Shown: positions 49,059 to 60,278, numbered from the stretch's first letter. The stretch: 64,000 nt of DNA from Henningerozyma blattae CBS 6284 (GCF_000315915.1 NC_020185.1:1736001-1800000); one strand, 5' to 3'. Program-made: numbers and translations. Notes: generated from the letters alone by a model not told the origin.

Positions 49059-51299
49059 ATGTCAGAAGATAACTGCGAAGAGCTATTAGAAAATATAGTT
49101 GGTGTTGTAAGAGCATCTACTGCCTTAGCTGCGCAAGATGTAGATTTCTATAAAAGTTTAGACAAGAAAGTGTCCGACTCTCTTAATAAGACTGCTAACG
49201 ACACTCTTGATATAGCTAATTCATTACTATTATCAATCGATGAAAATTGCTCTCCATTAGAAGAAGGAAAAGACAGAATTCCAGATTTCTGGAATGGCTT
49301 CAGTAATATAATGGATAATCTTATTGAAAAATCTGATCATTTTATCGATGCCCTTTCTAAACCAAATAACTTTAACGGAAAATATAATGAAACTACCTTC
49401 CTAGATAATAACTCCAGAACAAATTCTAACCCATCTAAACGTATTGAAAAGCCTCAGTTATTATTTTCTAAACCAGTAGATAATACAGACTCAAGGCCTT
49501 TCAAACCGCTATTAGTTGAAAAGCCTAATGCTTTAAAGCCTCTTAAAGACTCTTTAGTATTAGTTCCAGAATCAGGTATAGTACCAACGCATTATTTACA
49601 GCCTTATGAGTATGAAATAGATAATCAAGAGTATAATGAGGAAGTCGTAGAAATTAGAGATCCAACTCCTTATAAGCCATGGGAAACAACAAGTGCTATT
49701 TGGATAGATACCAAAGAATCCCTAGCTGACTTATTAATGGATTTGCGTAAGCAGTCAGAAATTGCAGTCGATTTGGAACACCATGATTTAAGATCCTATT
49801 ACGGTATTACTTGTCTAATGCAAATCAGTACTAGAGAACAGGATTATATAGTGGATACAATATCTTTGAGAGATGATTTAATTGTATTAAATGAAATATT
49901 TACTAATCCTAATATCACTAAAGTATTTCATGGTGCATCAATGGATATTATCTGGCTGCAAAGGGATTTAGGTCTTTATATTGTTAGTCTCTTTGACACA
50001 TTCCACGCATCTAAAGCCTTGGGCCTAGCTAGACATAGTTTAGCTTACCTATTGGAAAATTATGCATCGTTTAAAACTTCGAAGAAGTACCAACTGGCGG
50101 ACTGGAGACGTAGACCTTTAACTAATAATATGTTGGCCTATGCAAGATCAGATACTCATTTTTTGTTAAATATTTTTGATCAATTAAGAAACACATTAAT
50201 TAAGCAAAATAAACTAGCAGGTGTATTGCATGAATCTAGAAACGTAGCTAAGAGGAGATTCGAATATTTAAAATTCAGACCAACTGTACCGCTGCCAAAC
50301 TTGTATACATTAATTGAAAAGGAAGCTCCATGGAAATCGCTTTTAATCCAGTATAACATTCAAGATGAAAAGGAGATTCTGGTTCAAAAATTATGGGAAT
50401 GGAGAGATATGATTGCACGTAGAGATGATGAGTCACCAAGGTACATCATGCCAACTCAGGTTCTTATTAGTTTGATTTCGTACACCCCTACCGATTCAAG
50501 TGGGGTTATATCTGTTAGTAACATGGTTACTGAACATGTGAGGTCTAATTCTACTACTTTGGCTAATTTGATAAAAAAAGCATTGGAGTCAACTAAATCT
50601 ATACCGAATTCTAGCGATTCTTCTTCGACATTTAATATGAGCAGAACAGATACTAATGTAGCATCATTAATATCAATTACTGAAATAAATAATATTTGTT
50701 TGAAGTTCAATAGTTTGTCAAAACACTACAATACTTCGAAGTTCCTAACTTCTGGAATTGAAGTTTCTTCCTTATTATTCAGTAATATTATGACCAGCTC
50801 ACCGAAAATATCAGACTATTCCAAAGATAAGACTACTTCTTTTAAATCTGAAGATATGATAGCAAGGCATATTCGGCTATCTGAAGGTCTGAAGGGTCTT
50901 TCTGCAAATAATAGCTTTATTTACCAACCGCCAGTCGAGGATATTAAAAGTATTGAAATTACTACAGAGAACCCTATCCCTACTCTAGAACCAAAATCTA
51001 CGCAAAAAAAGACCACCAAAGAGATAAACGAAGACAATGAAGAAATCATCGTTTTAAAGAAGGTCAATAGAAAATACCAGAAGGGGAAAAAAGACGCAGA
51101 TAAAGATTCCACAGTTGTTGTTGATTACTCTAAGGCCAAAAAGATATTCCAAAAGAAGGATGAAACTATTAATGGAAATTCCAAGAAAAGAAAGTCATTT
51201 GATCCTTACAATAACGATGGAGATACTGACAAGGTTCCAAGAGCTCTGAAGAAGCGCCAAACTAATACTAGAGGTAAAAATATATCATATAAAAGGTAA
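49059..51299 (+). CDS. RRP6: Nuclear exosome 3'-5' exoribonuclease Rrp6
   Basis: Distributive exonuclease of the nuclear exosome; trims 5.8S rRNA and snoRNAs and degrades aberrant RNAs. The start at 49059 gives 746 residues (733 in S. cerevisiae). It aligns MSEDNCEELL with the ortholog's MTSENPDVLL; the earlier ATG at 48984 would add 25 residues. Domains: PMC2NT (about 5-95, AQDVDFYKSLDKK); DEDD exonuclease with VDLEHHD (about 235-241), KVFHGASMDIIWLQRDL and YARSDTHFLL; HRDC domain (about 440-520, MIARRDDESPRYIMPTQVL); and a basic C-terminal tail with nuclear localisation and RNA-binding character. It is centromere-proximal in S. cerevisiae (YOR001W, right of CEN15). Confidence 0.97.
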   Translation: MSEDNCEELLENIVGVVRASTALAAQDVDFYKSLDKKVSDSLNKTANDTLDIANSLLLSIDENCSPLEEGKDRIPDFWNGFSNIMDNLIEKSDHFIDALSKPNNFNGKYNETTFLDNNSRTNSNPSKRIEKPQLLFSKPVDNTDSRPFKPLLVEKPNALKPLKDSLVLVPESGIVPTHYLQPYEYEIDNQEYNEEVVEIRDPTPYKPWETTSAIWIDTKESLADLLMDLRKQSEIAVDLEHHDLRSYYGITCLMQISTREQDYIVDTISLRDDLIVLNEIFTNPNITKVFHGASMDIIWLQRDLGLYIVSLFDTFHASKALGLARHSLAYLLENYASFKTSKKYQLADWRRRPLTNNMLAYARSDTHFLLNIFDQLRNTLIKQNKLAGVLHESRNVAKRRFEYLKFRPTVPLPNLYTLIEKEAPWKSLLIQYNIQDEKEILVQKLWEWRDMIARRDDESPRYIMPTQVLISLISYTPTDSSGVISVSNMVTEHVRSNSTTLANLIKKALESTKSIPNSSDSSSTFNMSRTDTNVASLISITEINNICLKFNSLSKHYNTSKFLTSGIEVSSLLFSNIMTSSPKISDYSKDKTTSFKSEDMIARHIRLSEGLKGLSANNSFIYQPPVEDIKSIEITTENPIPTLEPKSTQKKTTKEINEDNEEIIVLKKVNRKYQKGKKDADKDSTVVVDYSKAKKIFQKKDETINGNSKKRKSFDPYNNDGDTDKVPRALKKRQTNTRGKNISYKR

Positions 51300-51773
51300 T
51301 TAATTTTGTTATAAACTGCATTAAATAGTATTATATATCTATGTGTTTGATATTTAACATTTGTAAATTATTTTTCATTGCAAGAGTTGTAATCACAAAT
51401 ATTTGACGCCATATGAAAGCTTTTAGAATCAAAATATATCATCAGAGCGACGGTTAATAGATTGTATATTAGATGGAATATACTGGTTTCTGTCGAACGA
51501 AGGGGTTAATTAGTGATGACATACGGAATTTTACCATAGAATTAGTTATTTTAGACTGCTGATGTGTATTTACTGACTTTTCAAAATATAGAATATGACT
51601 GAATAATTAATTATTACTATTTTATATTATTAGGAAACTATTGTATTCAATAGTACAGATAGGAAATGGTAATGATAAAATATAATACAAAATGAAGACG
51701 TTTATTTGAACAGTACTGAAAAAATAAAAAAAGTCTAGCGCACTAACATTGTCGTTTTACTTCATTCATTTTG
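51300..51773. other. Convergent RRP6-YPT7 intergenic region
   Basis: AT-rich 3' flanks of two convergent genes. No further feature recognised. Confidence 0.6.
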
Positions 51774-52400
51774 CTAGCAGGCACAGGAGCTAGGTTCTCC
51801 ATCTAATTGAATATTAATGGCATCATTAAAGTCATCTTCATATGCATCTGCGTCTGCTTTATTTTGTTCCAACGCACCACGTGCTATTTCTTCAAACGCA
51901 GAATCAACATTAATGGAGTTTTTAGCACTTGTTTGAAACAACGGAATATTTCCCAAAGATTTTGATAATTCTTGTGCAGCTTTTAAAGTTACTGATTTTT
52001 TGGAATCTTTTGTATCGACTTTATTACCAAGGATAACGAAAGGGAAAGTTTCTGGGGAAGAAACATTAGCATGTATTAAAAACTCATCTCTCCATGATTT
52101 TATATTTTCAAACGATTTTGGATTAGTAACATCATAGACTAAAACACAGCAATCAGCACCCCTATAAAATGCAACTCCAAGGGATTGGAAACGTTCCTGG
52201 CCCGCAGTATCCCAAACTTGCATTGTCGCAGTAGTATCATTATCAATAGCAACCTCTTTTGTCAAAAAATCGGCACCAATTGTGGCTTTATATTGTTGAG
52301 AATATTTGTCATTTACGTAACGATGCATTAAGGATGTTTTACCAACACCTGAGTCGCCCAAAATAATGACCTTTAAGATTTGCTTTTTTCTGGTTGACAT
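51774..52400 (-). CDS. YPT7: Rab7-family GTPase Ypt7
   Basis: Drives vacuole fusion and late endosome and autophagosome fusion with the vacuole through the HOPS complex. The 208-residue length matches Ypt7. GTPase motifs: GDSGVGKTS at 15-23, effector loop [26 protein letters not shown] (about 65-76), GNKVDTKD and TSAKN. It ends SSCAC, a CXC double geranylgeranylation signal. Rab7-specific segments [11 protein letters not shown] and [19 protein letters not shown] exclude Sec4 or Ypt1. In S. cerevisiae YPT7 (YML001W) is next to CEN13 and also points toward the centromere, as it does here. Confidence 0.98.
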   Translation of the reverse strand: MSTRKKQILKVIILGDSGVGKTSLMHRYVNDKYSQQYKATIGADFLTKEVAIDNDTTATMQVWDTAGQERFQSLGVAFYRGADCCVLVYDVTNPKSFENIKSWRDEFLIHANVSSPETFPFVILGNKVDTKDSKKSVTLKAAQELSKSLGNIPLFQTSAKNSINVDSAFEEIARGALEQNKADADAYEDDFNDAINIQLDGEPSSCAC

Positions 52401-53439
52401 TATTCATAAACTATATTATATGTTAATCTTACCTATGAAGGAGAAAATTTTATTCCTTAAGTAAATTATTGCTATTGTTATTAATATTATGTGATGATAA
52501 TATTTTTGCTTAAATATCAAATAAACAATCCTTTTAACCCATCTTTGATTTTTAATTATCCTATTTGTATTTTTGTTATTTTTGGGTTTCCAGTTGGGTC
52601 CGAGAATTGATAGTTGCACACGAGAAAAATCAAAAACTGAATATTTAATAATGAATAAAATAATTATCGCTTGATAAATGATATTGAGAAGCGGCAGCAT
52701 TGATTAATCTAGAAGTCTGTTTTTTCTGGTTAATAACTGTAATATTATTTAAAAGCCATGACTATTAGTAATTTATATCTATACATAGCTCTTTTTGTGT
52801 TTACATAATGAATTTAAATTTTTCCTACGCCTCAACACATTAATCATCAGTGATATATAACTAAACTGAAAATATCGACTTAAATATTTATTATTGTTCT
52901 TTCCTCCGGCACAACATAATAATAATACTAAATTTTATATATATACTTGGAGTATTTTGCATAGCTTAGTCATTTAGGCAAGTATAATATTATTTCATGC
53001 CGATGGTTGAATTAATCTATTTTAAGCAATATAGTATGTCTCTATATAGCTCTATCTTGAATAAATCCTTCTGTTGCACCATCATCTTTCAAATCATACT
53101 GTTAGATATCTATGGCCTTTATATATATAACAGTAGATTTACTGTTCCGGGATAAAAGAAAATATAACGTGAATATACGTTGCTAATAAAAACCCCAATT
53201 AAATAATTTATCGTAACCAAATGGACTGCATCATGTAGACACTACAAGATATACTAAGTATGAGAGACGCGTAACGCGTGTGAGTTTAATTAGGTGGAAA
53301 CTCTTTTACCTATAGACGATGATAAATTGACTTATCCAAAACAAAATTTATAAATTGCCAGCCTCTTATTCGACGCCTAATCCTTGTATTTTATGTATTT
53401 TATATAACTTTTATTCCTACTCAAAAGGGTGGGAGGTTT
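52401..53439. other. YPT7 upstream region
   Basis: The YPT7 promoter, then gene-free AT-rich DNA. It contains two MCB boxes at 53267-53279 without a gene that they obviously serve. The frame at 52416-52700 is an AT-rich artefact. Confidence 0.5.
53267..53279. promoter_or_regulatory. Pair of MCB boxes without an obvious target
   Basis: ACGCGT at 53267-53272 and 53274-53279, one base apart. The nearest start codon is YPT7, about 870 bp away. They may be a remnant of a lost cell-cycle promoter, or chance. Confidence 0.35.
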
Positions 53440-53444
53440 CTATA

Positions 53445-53896
53445 TGACCAGCGGTCGAACTGTTCAAAATATTGTTGCTCATAGTTTAATTCTTAGTTAA
53501 GAAATCTGTTTGAATAATTATTATATTATTATTATAAAAAATCTCCTTGCTTCTTTCGAAAGGGAATATATAATATATACAGGATATACCATGAACAGTT
53601 ATAAACTTTTGGAATATTTTCGTGGTAATTTATACTCCAAAAAATGGGCAGATCCACCATCAACGAATTGATGGTCTGATATTAAAATAGAACCTATCAC
53701 ATCCTAATACCTTCTTAATATCACTACTTGGGTATTTTTAGTAGTGAGGCCACGTATGCTTAATGCATGTTGGATTATTTATTACATTAAGTTGTTATTA
53801 GTTGTTGTATAAAGCCACAATTACGACTAAATTCATACTTTATTAGCCGTTAACACAAACCCACGACTTATGACACATAATTCCACAGCTCTGACA
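53445..53896 (+). repeat. 452-bp LTR-like element E with CTATA duplication, copy 2
   Basis: Same length and orientation as 36589-37040 with about five differences. The flanks CTATA at 53440-53444 and 53897-53901 are identical, a 5-bp target duplication that fixes the ends as TGACC...TGACA. It is therefore a transposed sequence, most simply a solo LTR. The two copies flank SMT3-GIN4-PHO80-centromere-RRP6-YPT7. Confidence 0.92.
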
Positions 53897-53901
53897 CTAT
53901 A

Positions 53902-55011
53902 TTTTTAAATACTTTTAAAATAAAATACAGAATTTATGTTTTGTTAACATTAATGTTTATCGGAAATTTAAAAAATGAATTCAAATGCTCCATAGGGCAA
54001 TTACAAATAATTAAAATAGATCTAAATTATTACACATTATCATGTAATGATGGCACTACCGAATAAGATCTTTTATACATGAAACAAGTAATAGGAACTG
54101 CGTTAATAATAATATGACAGTCTAACGAAAAAATTAACAAAACTAATAAAAATCCTAAGTAGATAATTTATAGGTTAAAAGATATATAATTGAAGTAATC
54201 TAATAGATAATGAGCTTATATAACCCATCGCAACCTCATTGATACGCCAATCAGAAACTTAGGTGAAAAGCTACTAAACCGTTATTAACCATGAATTGAC
54301 TCCAGATGCTGAGAAATAAAACATATAAATTGCCAACCCAAAGTAGATTATAATTTTGCATTTTTATGTTTCCTTATATACATTTATTTATTACTACTCC
54401 GAAGAGAAGAAGGATTTTATAATAATAATATGCTATTAACAAAAAGAATTATTCTCGAATTATGTCGAACGTTAGTGACACGACAACTTACGACGCCAAT
54501 AAATAGTTATGTAAATTGGATTAATTTTTTTGCATAGTTTATAGAAATTGAAATTACTTTATAAAATTAGATCCTCATATAATAAAAAAGAAATTTATCC
54601 AGGAATGTTTATTTCTCCTTATATTAATTTAATTATGTGAACATACATTCATGCGAATCATGCTTATAGACATGCTGTAATACATGCTTAACAGGAGTGG
54701 TATGTATTTCCAGGTTATTTTAATATAGGATCAAGTAATAGTATTATAATAACTGAATGTATCCCCACTTAGTATCATCTGTATATAGAATACAATACTA
54801 TATTAATCAATTTAGGCACTTTTTATACTTTTCGGTGCAAGGTTACAGATTATAAGGAACTTATTGGGACCTAGGTGACACATCAAAAACATTATTATTT
54901 AATAAGGTCAGACTCTCTAGAAATTCCAGTTATAATAACAAGTTTTAAGTTAAAAGCTCATAGATAGTTAAATTAATACGACTGTAGACTTGAATCAGTT
55001 AACAAAGGTAA
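53902..55011. other. Gene-free AT-rich region
   Basis: Between LTR E and LTR C. No frame, tRNA or repeat was recognised. Confidence 0.5.
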
Positions 55012-55418
55012 TGTTGTAAACCAACTGAGGAGTACGATACACTTAAATAGTAACTAACAAAAGACTTAACAAACAATCGCTTAACTTAACACCAGTTAAT
55101 GTTTGAACTTACGAATATAATTGTTGTTCTTCTTAAACTAAATAACTATATAAAAGAACTATAAATTTATGTCTTAAGTCTGAAAAGCTGGCCTTTAAAT
55201 ACTTTTCAAAGGTCAACGCCAGCTTATCCATTTTACTTTAATTGGTCTGTTTATAAACTTACTTACGAGGGTAGGAGTGCACAGTTTGAGTAATGCTGGC
55301 TAACTAATAAAGATTATGCATCGAACAGATATTCACAGGGATGCAACTAGCAGCTGCTCAGTGTTGTGTACAATTTCTAGTTAGCACCTTGTAGATGAGT
55401 ATAAAGTTGATCTCGTCT
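55012..55418 (+). repeat. LTR family C copy, 3' end truncated
   Basis: Starts TGTTGTAAACC and follows the family consensus to GATCTCGTCT. The terminal ACAACA is replaced by the start of another LTR-like sequence. No target duplication is visible. This is a joint between two elements, probably from nested insertion or recombination. Confidence 0.88.
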
Positions 55419-55942
55419 CGGGACAATACTAATAATACTATAAGGGCTTAGGGTTTACACAAACCTGAACTATTCTTGAGTTATTGGACTTTTACACTAA
55501 AAGTTAGAGTACCACTTGTACTTAAATAATAACTTGTTTTTCTTATAACTATAAAATTAATATGAACGAACTATAAACTTATGAATTCTTGATGGATAAG
55601 TAGCCCTATTTATACGTTTTCAAATAGAACTATTTATCCTGAATATTACTGGGATTCAAGAGAGTTAGACATTGTTACACAGTGTTTAAGATGTAAAGAC
55701 GATTATCCTATTTTGAAATATATAGTAAATACTATAACTAAAACGAATATATTTCTTAAATAGTGTTTTTCGATATAAACAGGAAAACACATTTTAAATA
55801 ATAAGTCACGTGATAAAAGTCTTTGACCACTTAATAGAAAATGATATAATCATATTCCAGCAAATCTGTAACTACTGATCTCAGTACCATCCGAAAAACT
55901 CTGAAACATCCACCCTTGTCCTGTCAGTCTCGTATTACAACA
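55419..55942 (+). repeat. LTR family D/F, nearly full, 15 bp before tRNA-Ile
   Basis: Its parts match 5604-5821 (here 55647-55864) and the LTR end at 27821-27894 (here 55865-55942). It ends GTATTACAACA. The 5' terminus is unclear because it runs into LTR C. The layout resembles LTR C (TTCTTATAACTATAAAATTA promoter-like part), so the families may be related. The distance of 15 bp to the tRNA suggests Ty3-like targeting. Confidence 0.72.
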
Positions 55943-55957
55943 AAACACAACAATAAA

Positions 55958-56031
55958 GGTTCCTTGGCCCAGTTGGTTAAGGCATCGTGCTAATAACGCG
56001 GGGATCAGCGGTTCGATCCCGCTAGGAACCA
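55958..56031 (+). tRNA. tRNA-Ile(AAU)
   Basis: 74 nt. Acceptor GGTTCCT pairs with AGGAACC, discriminator A. Anticodon AAT (read as IAU) in loop TAATAAC; T arm AGCGGTTCGATCCCGCT. No intron. An LTR lies 15 bp upstream. Confidence 0.96.
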
Positions 56032-56060
56032 TCATTATTTTAGTGCCGCGTTGTATTAAT

Positions 56061-56395
56061 TGTATTGGTCACGTGTATAAACAAAATCACGTGATAACGG
56101 AATGAACATGTGGATTAACAAGTAAGTGAATCATGAACATAAATTCTATTTAAGAATCTAAAGCTAAAAGAATAAACTAGAGGGTTAAGGTAGAACAAAG
56201 AGGTAAGAACCAGAAAACAAAAAGGACGAAATACAAAAGATGGAAGTGTATAGTGAACAAATCGGAACGTAATAATAATAATATTTAACTTACAAAGGCT
56301 CAGGTATATAGTTGTATAGTTTAATAAACAGTTGGTATTAAACTAGCAGCCAAAAAGATATACTACTGGGAGTAGCAAAGCTTAAAATTGTTACA
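56061..56395 (+). repeat. LTR family A copy, altered 5' end
   Basis: About 335 bp close to the family from CACGTGTATAAAC on, ending TTGTTACA at 56395. The first about 25 bp of the consensus (TGTCACGTAGTGTGAG) are missing or replaced by TGTATTGG. The flanks TTAAT and TCTGT do not match. It lies 29 bp downstream of tRNA-Ile. Confidence 0.85.
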
Positions 56396-56993
56396 TCTGT
56401 TTATTTCGCCAAAATCAGCTTACGTTAATATGTTTTTCATGACTATCTCCCATCGTTATTTAGTAGCAGCAAATATTACATTTCTCTATTATAAGCATGG
56501 GTCATATTTCCTATAAACATGTAACTGTTTCCTAAGCTCGGTGTTATATTAAAATATTGAGGAAATTATACCTTTAACCATCCATTGATACTAAAAAATT
56601 AAAAAGCAAACATAGAATTAAGTTTTTTGAAAATAAATATAGAGATAAAAGGGTCTGGTAGGAATTTAATAATTTATGTAAAATTCATGAAATATTTTTA
56701 TCAGATTTAAAATGAAATTTTGTAAATGCGAAGATATTTTATAGTCTACTATGAAAAAATTCTTTATGAACTAGAATTCAATAGTTAAAAAAAAAAAGGC
56801 TAAGGAGCTTGTATATTAGAACCTAGTAAATGATAATGAATATACAAGAGAGTATGTAAATAAGGTTGCAAGAACATATTTTTAAAACAACCAGTTAGAA
56901 TATATAAAAGTGAGGCTCTTTGGAAAGATTTGATGATAATTTTACAAAAAGAGTAGAGAAAATGCATTTGTGATTTTGTAAGAAAAAATATTA
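56396..56993. other. MDL2 downstream region
   Basis: AT-rich 3' flank, with an A-rich tract near 56788-56798. No gene recognised. Confidence 0.55.
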
Positions 56994-59378
56994 TTAAGGC
57001 GCAATTTTTAATGGACTTGAATCATCAGAAACTTCCTTAAGAACATCTGTTACCAAATTATTGTGAAGAGATGGAGGAGAGGCAGGAGTTCCATTACCTT
57101 CAAAATCATCTCCATTTTCACCATCGCTTTGGGGTGGTAAAGGGGCTTCTTTTTTATTAGCCCTACTTTGTTTTTCGTTTAACAGTTTAGATAACTCAGA
57201 AGTCGGATCTGCATATAATTCTTTGAATTTACCCGTTTCCACTACAGAGCCATCATTTCCCAAAACAATGATATATTCAGATCTTCTAATTGTGCTCAGT
57301 CTATGAGCAATACTCACAATTGTCACAGACTTACTTTTCATCAACTTCCCAAAGGTATAATTAATCGCACCTTCGCTCTCGACATCCAATGCTGATGTAG
57401 CTTCATCTAGTATCAAAATCTTAGGTTTTTTAATAAGTGCCCTAGCAATTGCAATTCTTTGTTTCTGACCACCTGAGAGTAAGGTTCCATGAGGCCCAAT
57501 AATCGTTTCATAAGCATCAGGAAATTTTGTTATGAAGTTATGACAAAAACATTGCTTTGAAACCTCTCTTATTTCATCTGGTGTTGCTTCTCTTTTTAAA
57601 CCATAAGTGATATTATCTCTAATAGATCCAGACATCAAAACAGGCTCTTGCTGTACAATCCCCATATACTGTCTTAAAGATTTTGGATTCAACTTCATAA
57701 TATCTTGGTTATCAATCAAAATTTGACCACTAGAAGGGTTATAATATCTTAGTAATAGTAGTGCAATGGTAGATTTACCACGGCCTGAAGGCCCCACAAT
57801 ACAAACGCTTGTCCCAGGTTCTATTTTAAAATTTAAATTTTTAAAGACTTGATTTTCAGGTCTTGTTGGATATGCAAACCCCAGGTTTCTGAACTCAATA
57901 CAGCCATCACCTGGGATGAATTTTTCACCAATAGTTGGCCTGATAGCAGGTATACGATCTGTTAAGTCGAAAAGACGTTTGGCAGCTCCAACACCTTGCA
58001 TAATTTCGGAATAAAAATTAGAGAGTCCGAATATTGAATTTGCAGTGTAATCTGTATATAGCATAAATGCAGTTAGATCACCAATTGTCAAGGAGCCATG
58101 GAGAACTAAATATGAGCCGTAGGCTAACACAACCAGAAAACTCATATCTCCAATAACGCTAGTTGATGTGGAGAATTTCGAATTCACAACTGCTGACATC
58201 TTACCAATGTTATAAATATCTCTGATTGCATTATTATATCTTCTTATTTCTTTTTGTTCAGCAACAAAAGATTGTACTGTTTTAACACCATTCAATTGTT
58301 CTTCTGAGACTCTCGTCAGCTGTCCAGTTGCTTCTTGTAGTATTGTAGATATATCTCTAATTTTCTTACCAAATATTGAAGCACTAATAACAACAGCAGG
58401 AGCAAAAATTACCAAAAATGATGATAATTGTGGTGAAATAGATATCATCATTCCTATACCTGCCCCACCACATAATATTGCCTTGAACCCATCTGAAACT
58501 TTTTGAGTTAATGATCTTGAAACCACATAAGCATCAGAACCTAACCTTGAAATCAAATCACCGACTTTATTTTGATCAAAAAACTCAGCATCTTGATGAA
58601 GTGTCTTTTTAATAACGTGTGAGCGCAATCTAGCTACAACACGTTCACTCAGTAGTCTTAGTAATATATAACGACCATAATTACACATGGTACCAATAAC
58701 CAAAGCACCTGCAAAAGCACCAAGAAATGGATATAATGTAAGACCAAATGCGATGGGAGGTAAATCTGAAGTCTCTAATGAAGATGGTGAATCTGTCATT
58801 ACGTTTTTTAATGCATCCAATACAAGTCCAATTACTTTTGGAATGGCCATTCCAATGGAGCAAGATATGGTTAGCAGAGTTATTGCAAGCAATAATAGCT
58901 TCCAGTCTCTTAAGGTCATTAAAACTAATCTTGCTAATTCTGACCTTCCTTTTTTTTCATCTTCTGCACGTGGTGAATAATTTGTCTTATTTGGAGGTGG
59001 TGATCTTATTGAGGAAGGATTTATTTTATCAGTAAGTTCTTCGTTTAGTGGTTCTTCTAATTTTTTTTTATTTAATGATGACTCATTGATATTCAATGGA
59101 CTAGTACTATCATTATTATTATTATTACTATTATTTCCTTCTGTCGAGTAGCATCTTTTTGAACCTAGAAAAGGATATGTTAATTGCTGAAATCGCAACG
59201 GTATGGATATTGGCAATTTCAATGAAATATTGGAAACATTAGTTTGGTACAATCTTGTATATGGCAATTTCGCAATACTTTTATAGTTGGAAGATGATTT
59301 GAAGACAGAAGGGAATAACAAATTTGTTGGAGATAATGTATTCTTTATTGGTAGACATGTAGTCCTAAACCTCAACAT
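56994..59378 (-). CDS. MDL2: Mitochondrial inner-membrane ABC transporter Mdl2
   Basis: A half-size ABC transporter of the inner mitochondrial membrane, tied to respiratory fitness and possibly peptide export. 794 residues (773 in S. cerevisiae). A basic, acid-poor presequence of about 75 residues is followed by a Ser/Asn-rich linker, the membrane domain (about 155-450; LLLAITLLTISCSIGMAIP is its first helix) and the ATPase domain. The Walker A motif is GPSGRGKST (about 528), the signature LSGGQKQR (about 636), Walker B ILILDEAT, and the H-loop SIAHRLST. The identical HQDAEFFDQNKVGDLISRLG and QCFCHNFITKFP segments favour Mdl2 over Mdl1. Next to ATP15, as in S. cerevisiae, but parted from KAR9. 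Confidence 0.96.
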   Translation of the reverse strand: MLRFRTTCLPIKNTLSPTNLLFPSVFKSSSNYKSIAKLPYTRLYQTNVSNISLKLPISIPLRFQQLTYPFLGSKRCYSTEGNNSNNNNNDSTSPLNINESSLNKKKLEEPLNEELTDKINPSSIRSPPPNKTNYSPRAEDEKKGRSELARLVLMTLRDWKLLLLAITLLTISCSIGMAIPKVIGLVLDALKNVMTDSPSSLETSDLPPIAFGLTLYPFLGAFAGALVIGTMCNYGRYILLRLLSERVVARLRSHVIKKTLHQDAEFFDQNKVGDLISRLGSDAYVVSRSLTQKVSDGFKAILCGGAGIGMMISISPQLSSFLVIFAPAVVISASIFGKKIRDISTILQEATGQLTRVSEEQLNGVKTVQSFVAEQKEIRRYNNAIRDIYNIGKMSAVVNSKFSTSTSVIGDMSFLVVLAYGSYLVLHGSLTIGDLTAFMLYTDYTANSIFGLSNFYSEIMQGVGAAKRLFDLTDRIPAIRPTIGEKFIPGDGCIEFRNLGFAYPTRPENQVFKNLNFKIEPGTSVCIVGPSGRGKSTIALLLLRYYNPSSGQILIDNQDIMKLNPKSLRQYMGIVQQEPVLMSGSIRDNITYGLKREATPDEIREVSKQCFCHNFITKFPDAYETIIGPHGTLLSGGQKQRIAIARALIKKPKILILDEATSALDVESEGAINYTFGKLMKSKSVTIVSIAHRLSTIRRSEYIIVLGNDGSVVETGKFKELYADPTSELSKLLNEKQSRANKKEAPLPPQSDGENGDDFEGNGTPASPPSLHNNLVTDVLKEVSDDSSPLKIAP

Positions 59379-59870
59379 TTTCTTATGATAATTTGTTGAT
59401 GATGCTAAGAACTACCTTTCCAGGCTAGTATGATATTTCCAATATGCCTATTTCCTATTGCTTATTTTTCTCCTTGTCTTTCGAATAAATAGGCCTTGTT
59501 CAATAGGCTATTTTTGTCTCTTGCATTACAGTTATAATTAAATGAATTTTAATCTCCGCCTAGCATCCGGAAAAGGGGACGCCAAGAAGAAAGAACACAG
59601 AGCTCAAATGAGAGTTTTGGATAATACATGATGGCATTGAGAATAAAAAGTATATAGAATATAGATATTGAGAATGTAGTCTAGTATAAGACATTATATA
59701 GAATCAGTTATTTACATAACTGCGATATTCTGACTATGCATATGAATGTAATTAAGATACATTAATGTAGACCTTATCCACAATTATAATCAAGCTATCG
59801 CAGTTTTGGTAGAAGTACCTAATTAAATAAATATGTAGTACTATTGTACTACAAAATGATATGTATTAAT
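59379..59870. other. MDL2-ATP15 spacer
   Basis: Holds the MDL2 promoter and the 3' flank of ATP15. No other gene was recognised. Confidence 0.6.
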
Positions 59871-60068
59871 TTAATTAGGTAGTTCTTTCAATAGAGCTGG
59901 ATCAGCATCAGGGCTACCTTTTGTATATTTAGTAAAACGTGCTTCGGTGAAACTTCTATCAATGACAGCAGCAGTTTGCAATTCTGGTTTTAAGGCGTTT
60001 CTAACAGTCTTGGCAGCAATAGCAATGTATGCGTTATAGGTGATCCCAGCTTTTCTCCAGGCAGACAT
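59871..60068 (-). CDS. ATP15: F1-ATPase epsilon subunit Atp15
   Basis: Small subunit of the central stalk of mitochondrial ATP synthase. 65 residues (62 in S. cerevisiae). The N-terminus SAWRKAGITYNAYIAIAAKT is the strongly conserved core, and the C-terminus carries KYTKGSPDA. There is no cleavable presequence, as in this family. It is divergent from POL5, with about 360 bp between starts, and head-to-tail with MDL2. Confidence 0.97.
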   Translation of the reverse strand: MSAWRKAGITYNAYIAIAAKTVRNALKPELQTAAVIDRSFTEARFTKYTKGSPDADPALLKELPN

Positions 60069-60270
60069 TTTTTAATATTGTTAATTTATGGATGTAATGA
60101 AGCGCTTTGAATGTGTCGTTCAGCTATCGACCTTTATTGGATGTTCGTTGCTTTAGCTCCCAATGCCCTATTTTTTATATAATATCCATTACATTGTGAT
60201 ATCTCCTTTCTATCCTCGTCCGTTTATTCGGAGCATTTGAAGAAAAAAAACTGTTACACGTGCTACATTC

Positions 60271-60278
60271 CGGGTAAT
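60271..60278 (-). promoter_or_regulatory. Reb1-type site in the ATP15-POL5 promoter
   Basis: CGGGTAAT is the complement of ATTACCCG, a full Reb1 match. It lies about 200 bp from ATP15 and 150 bp from POL5, as expected for a factor opening a divergent promoter. Confidence 0.6.
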
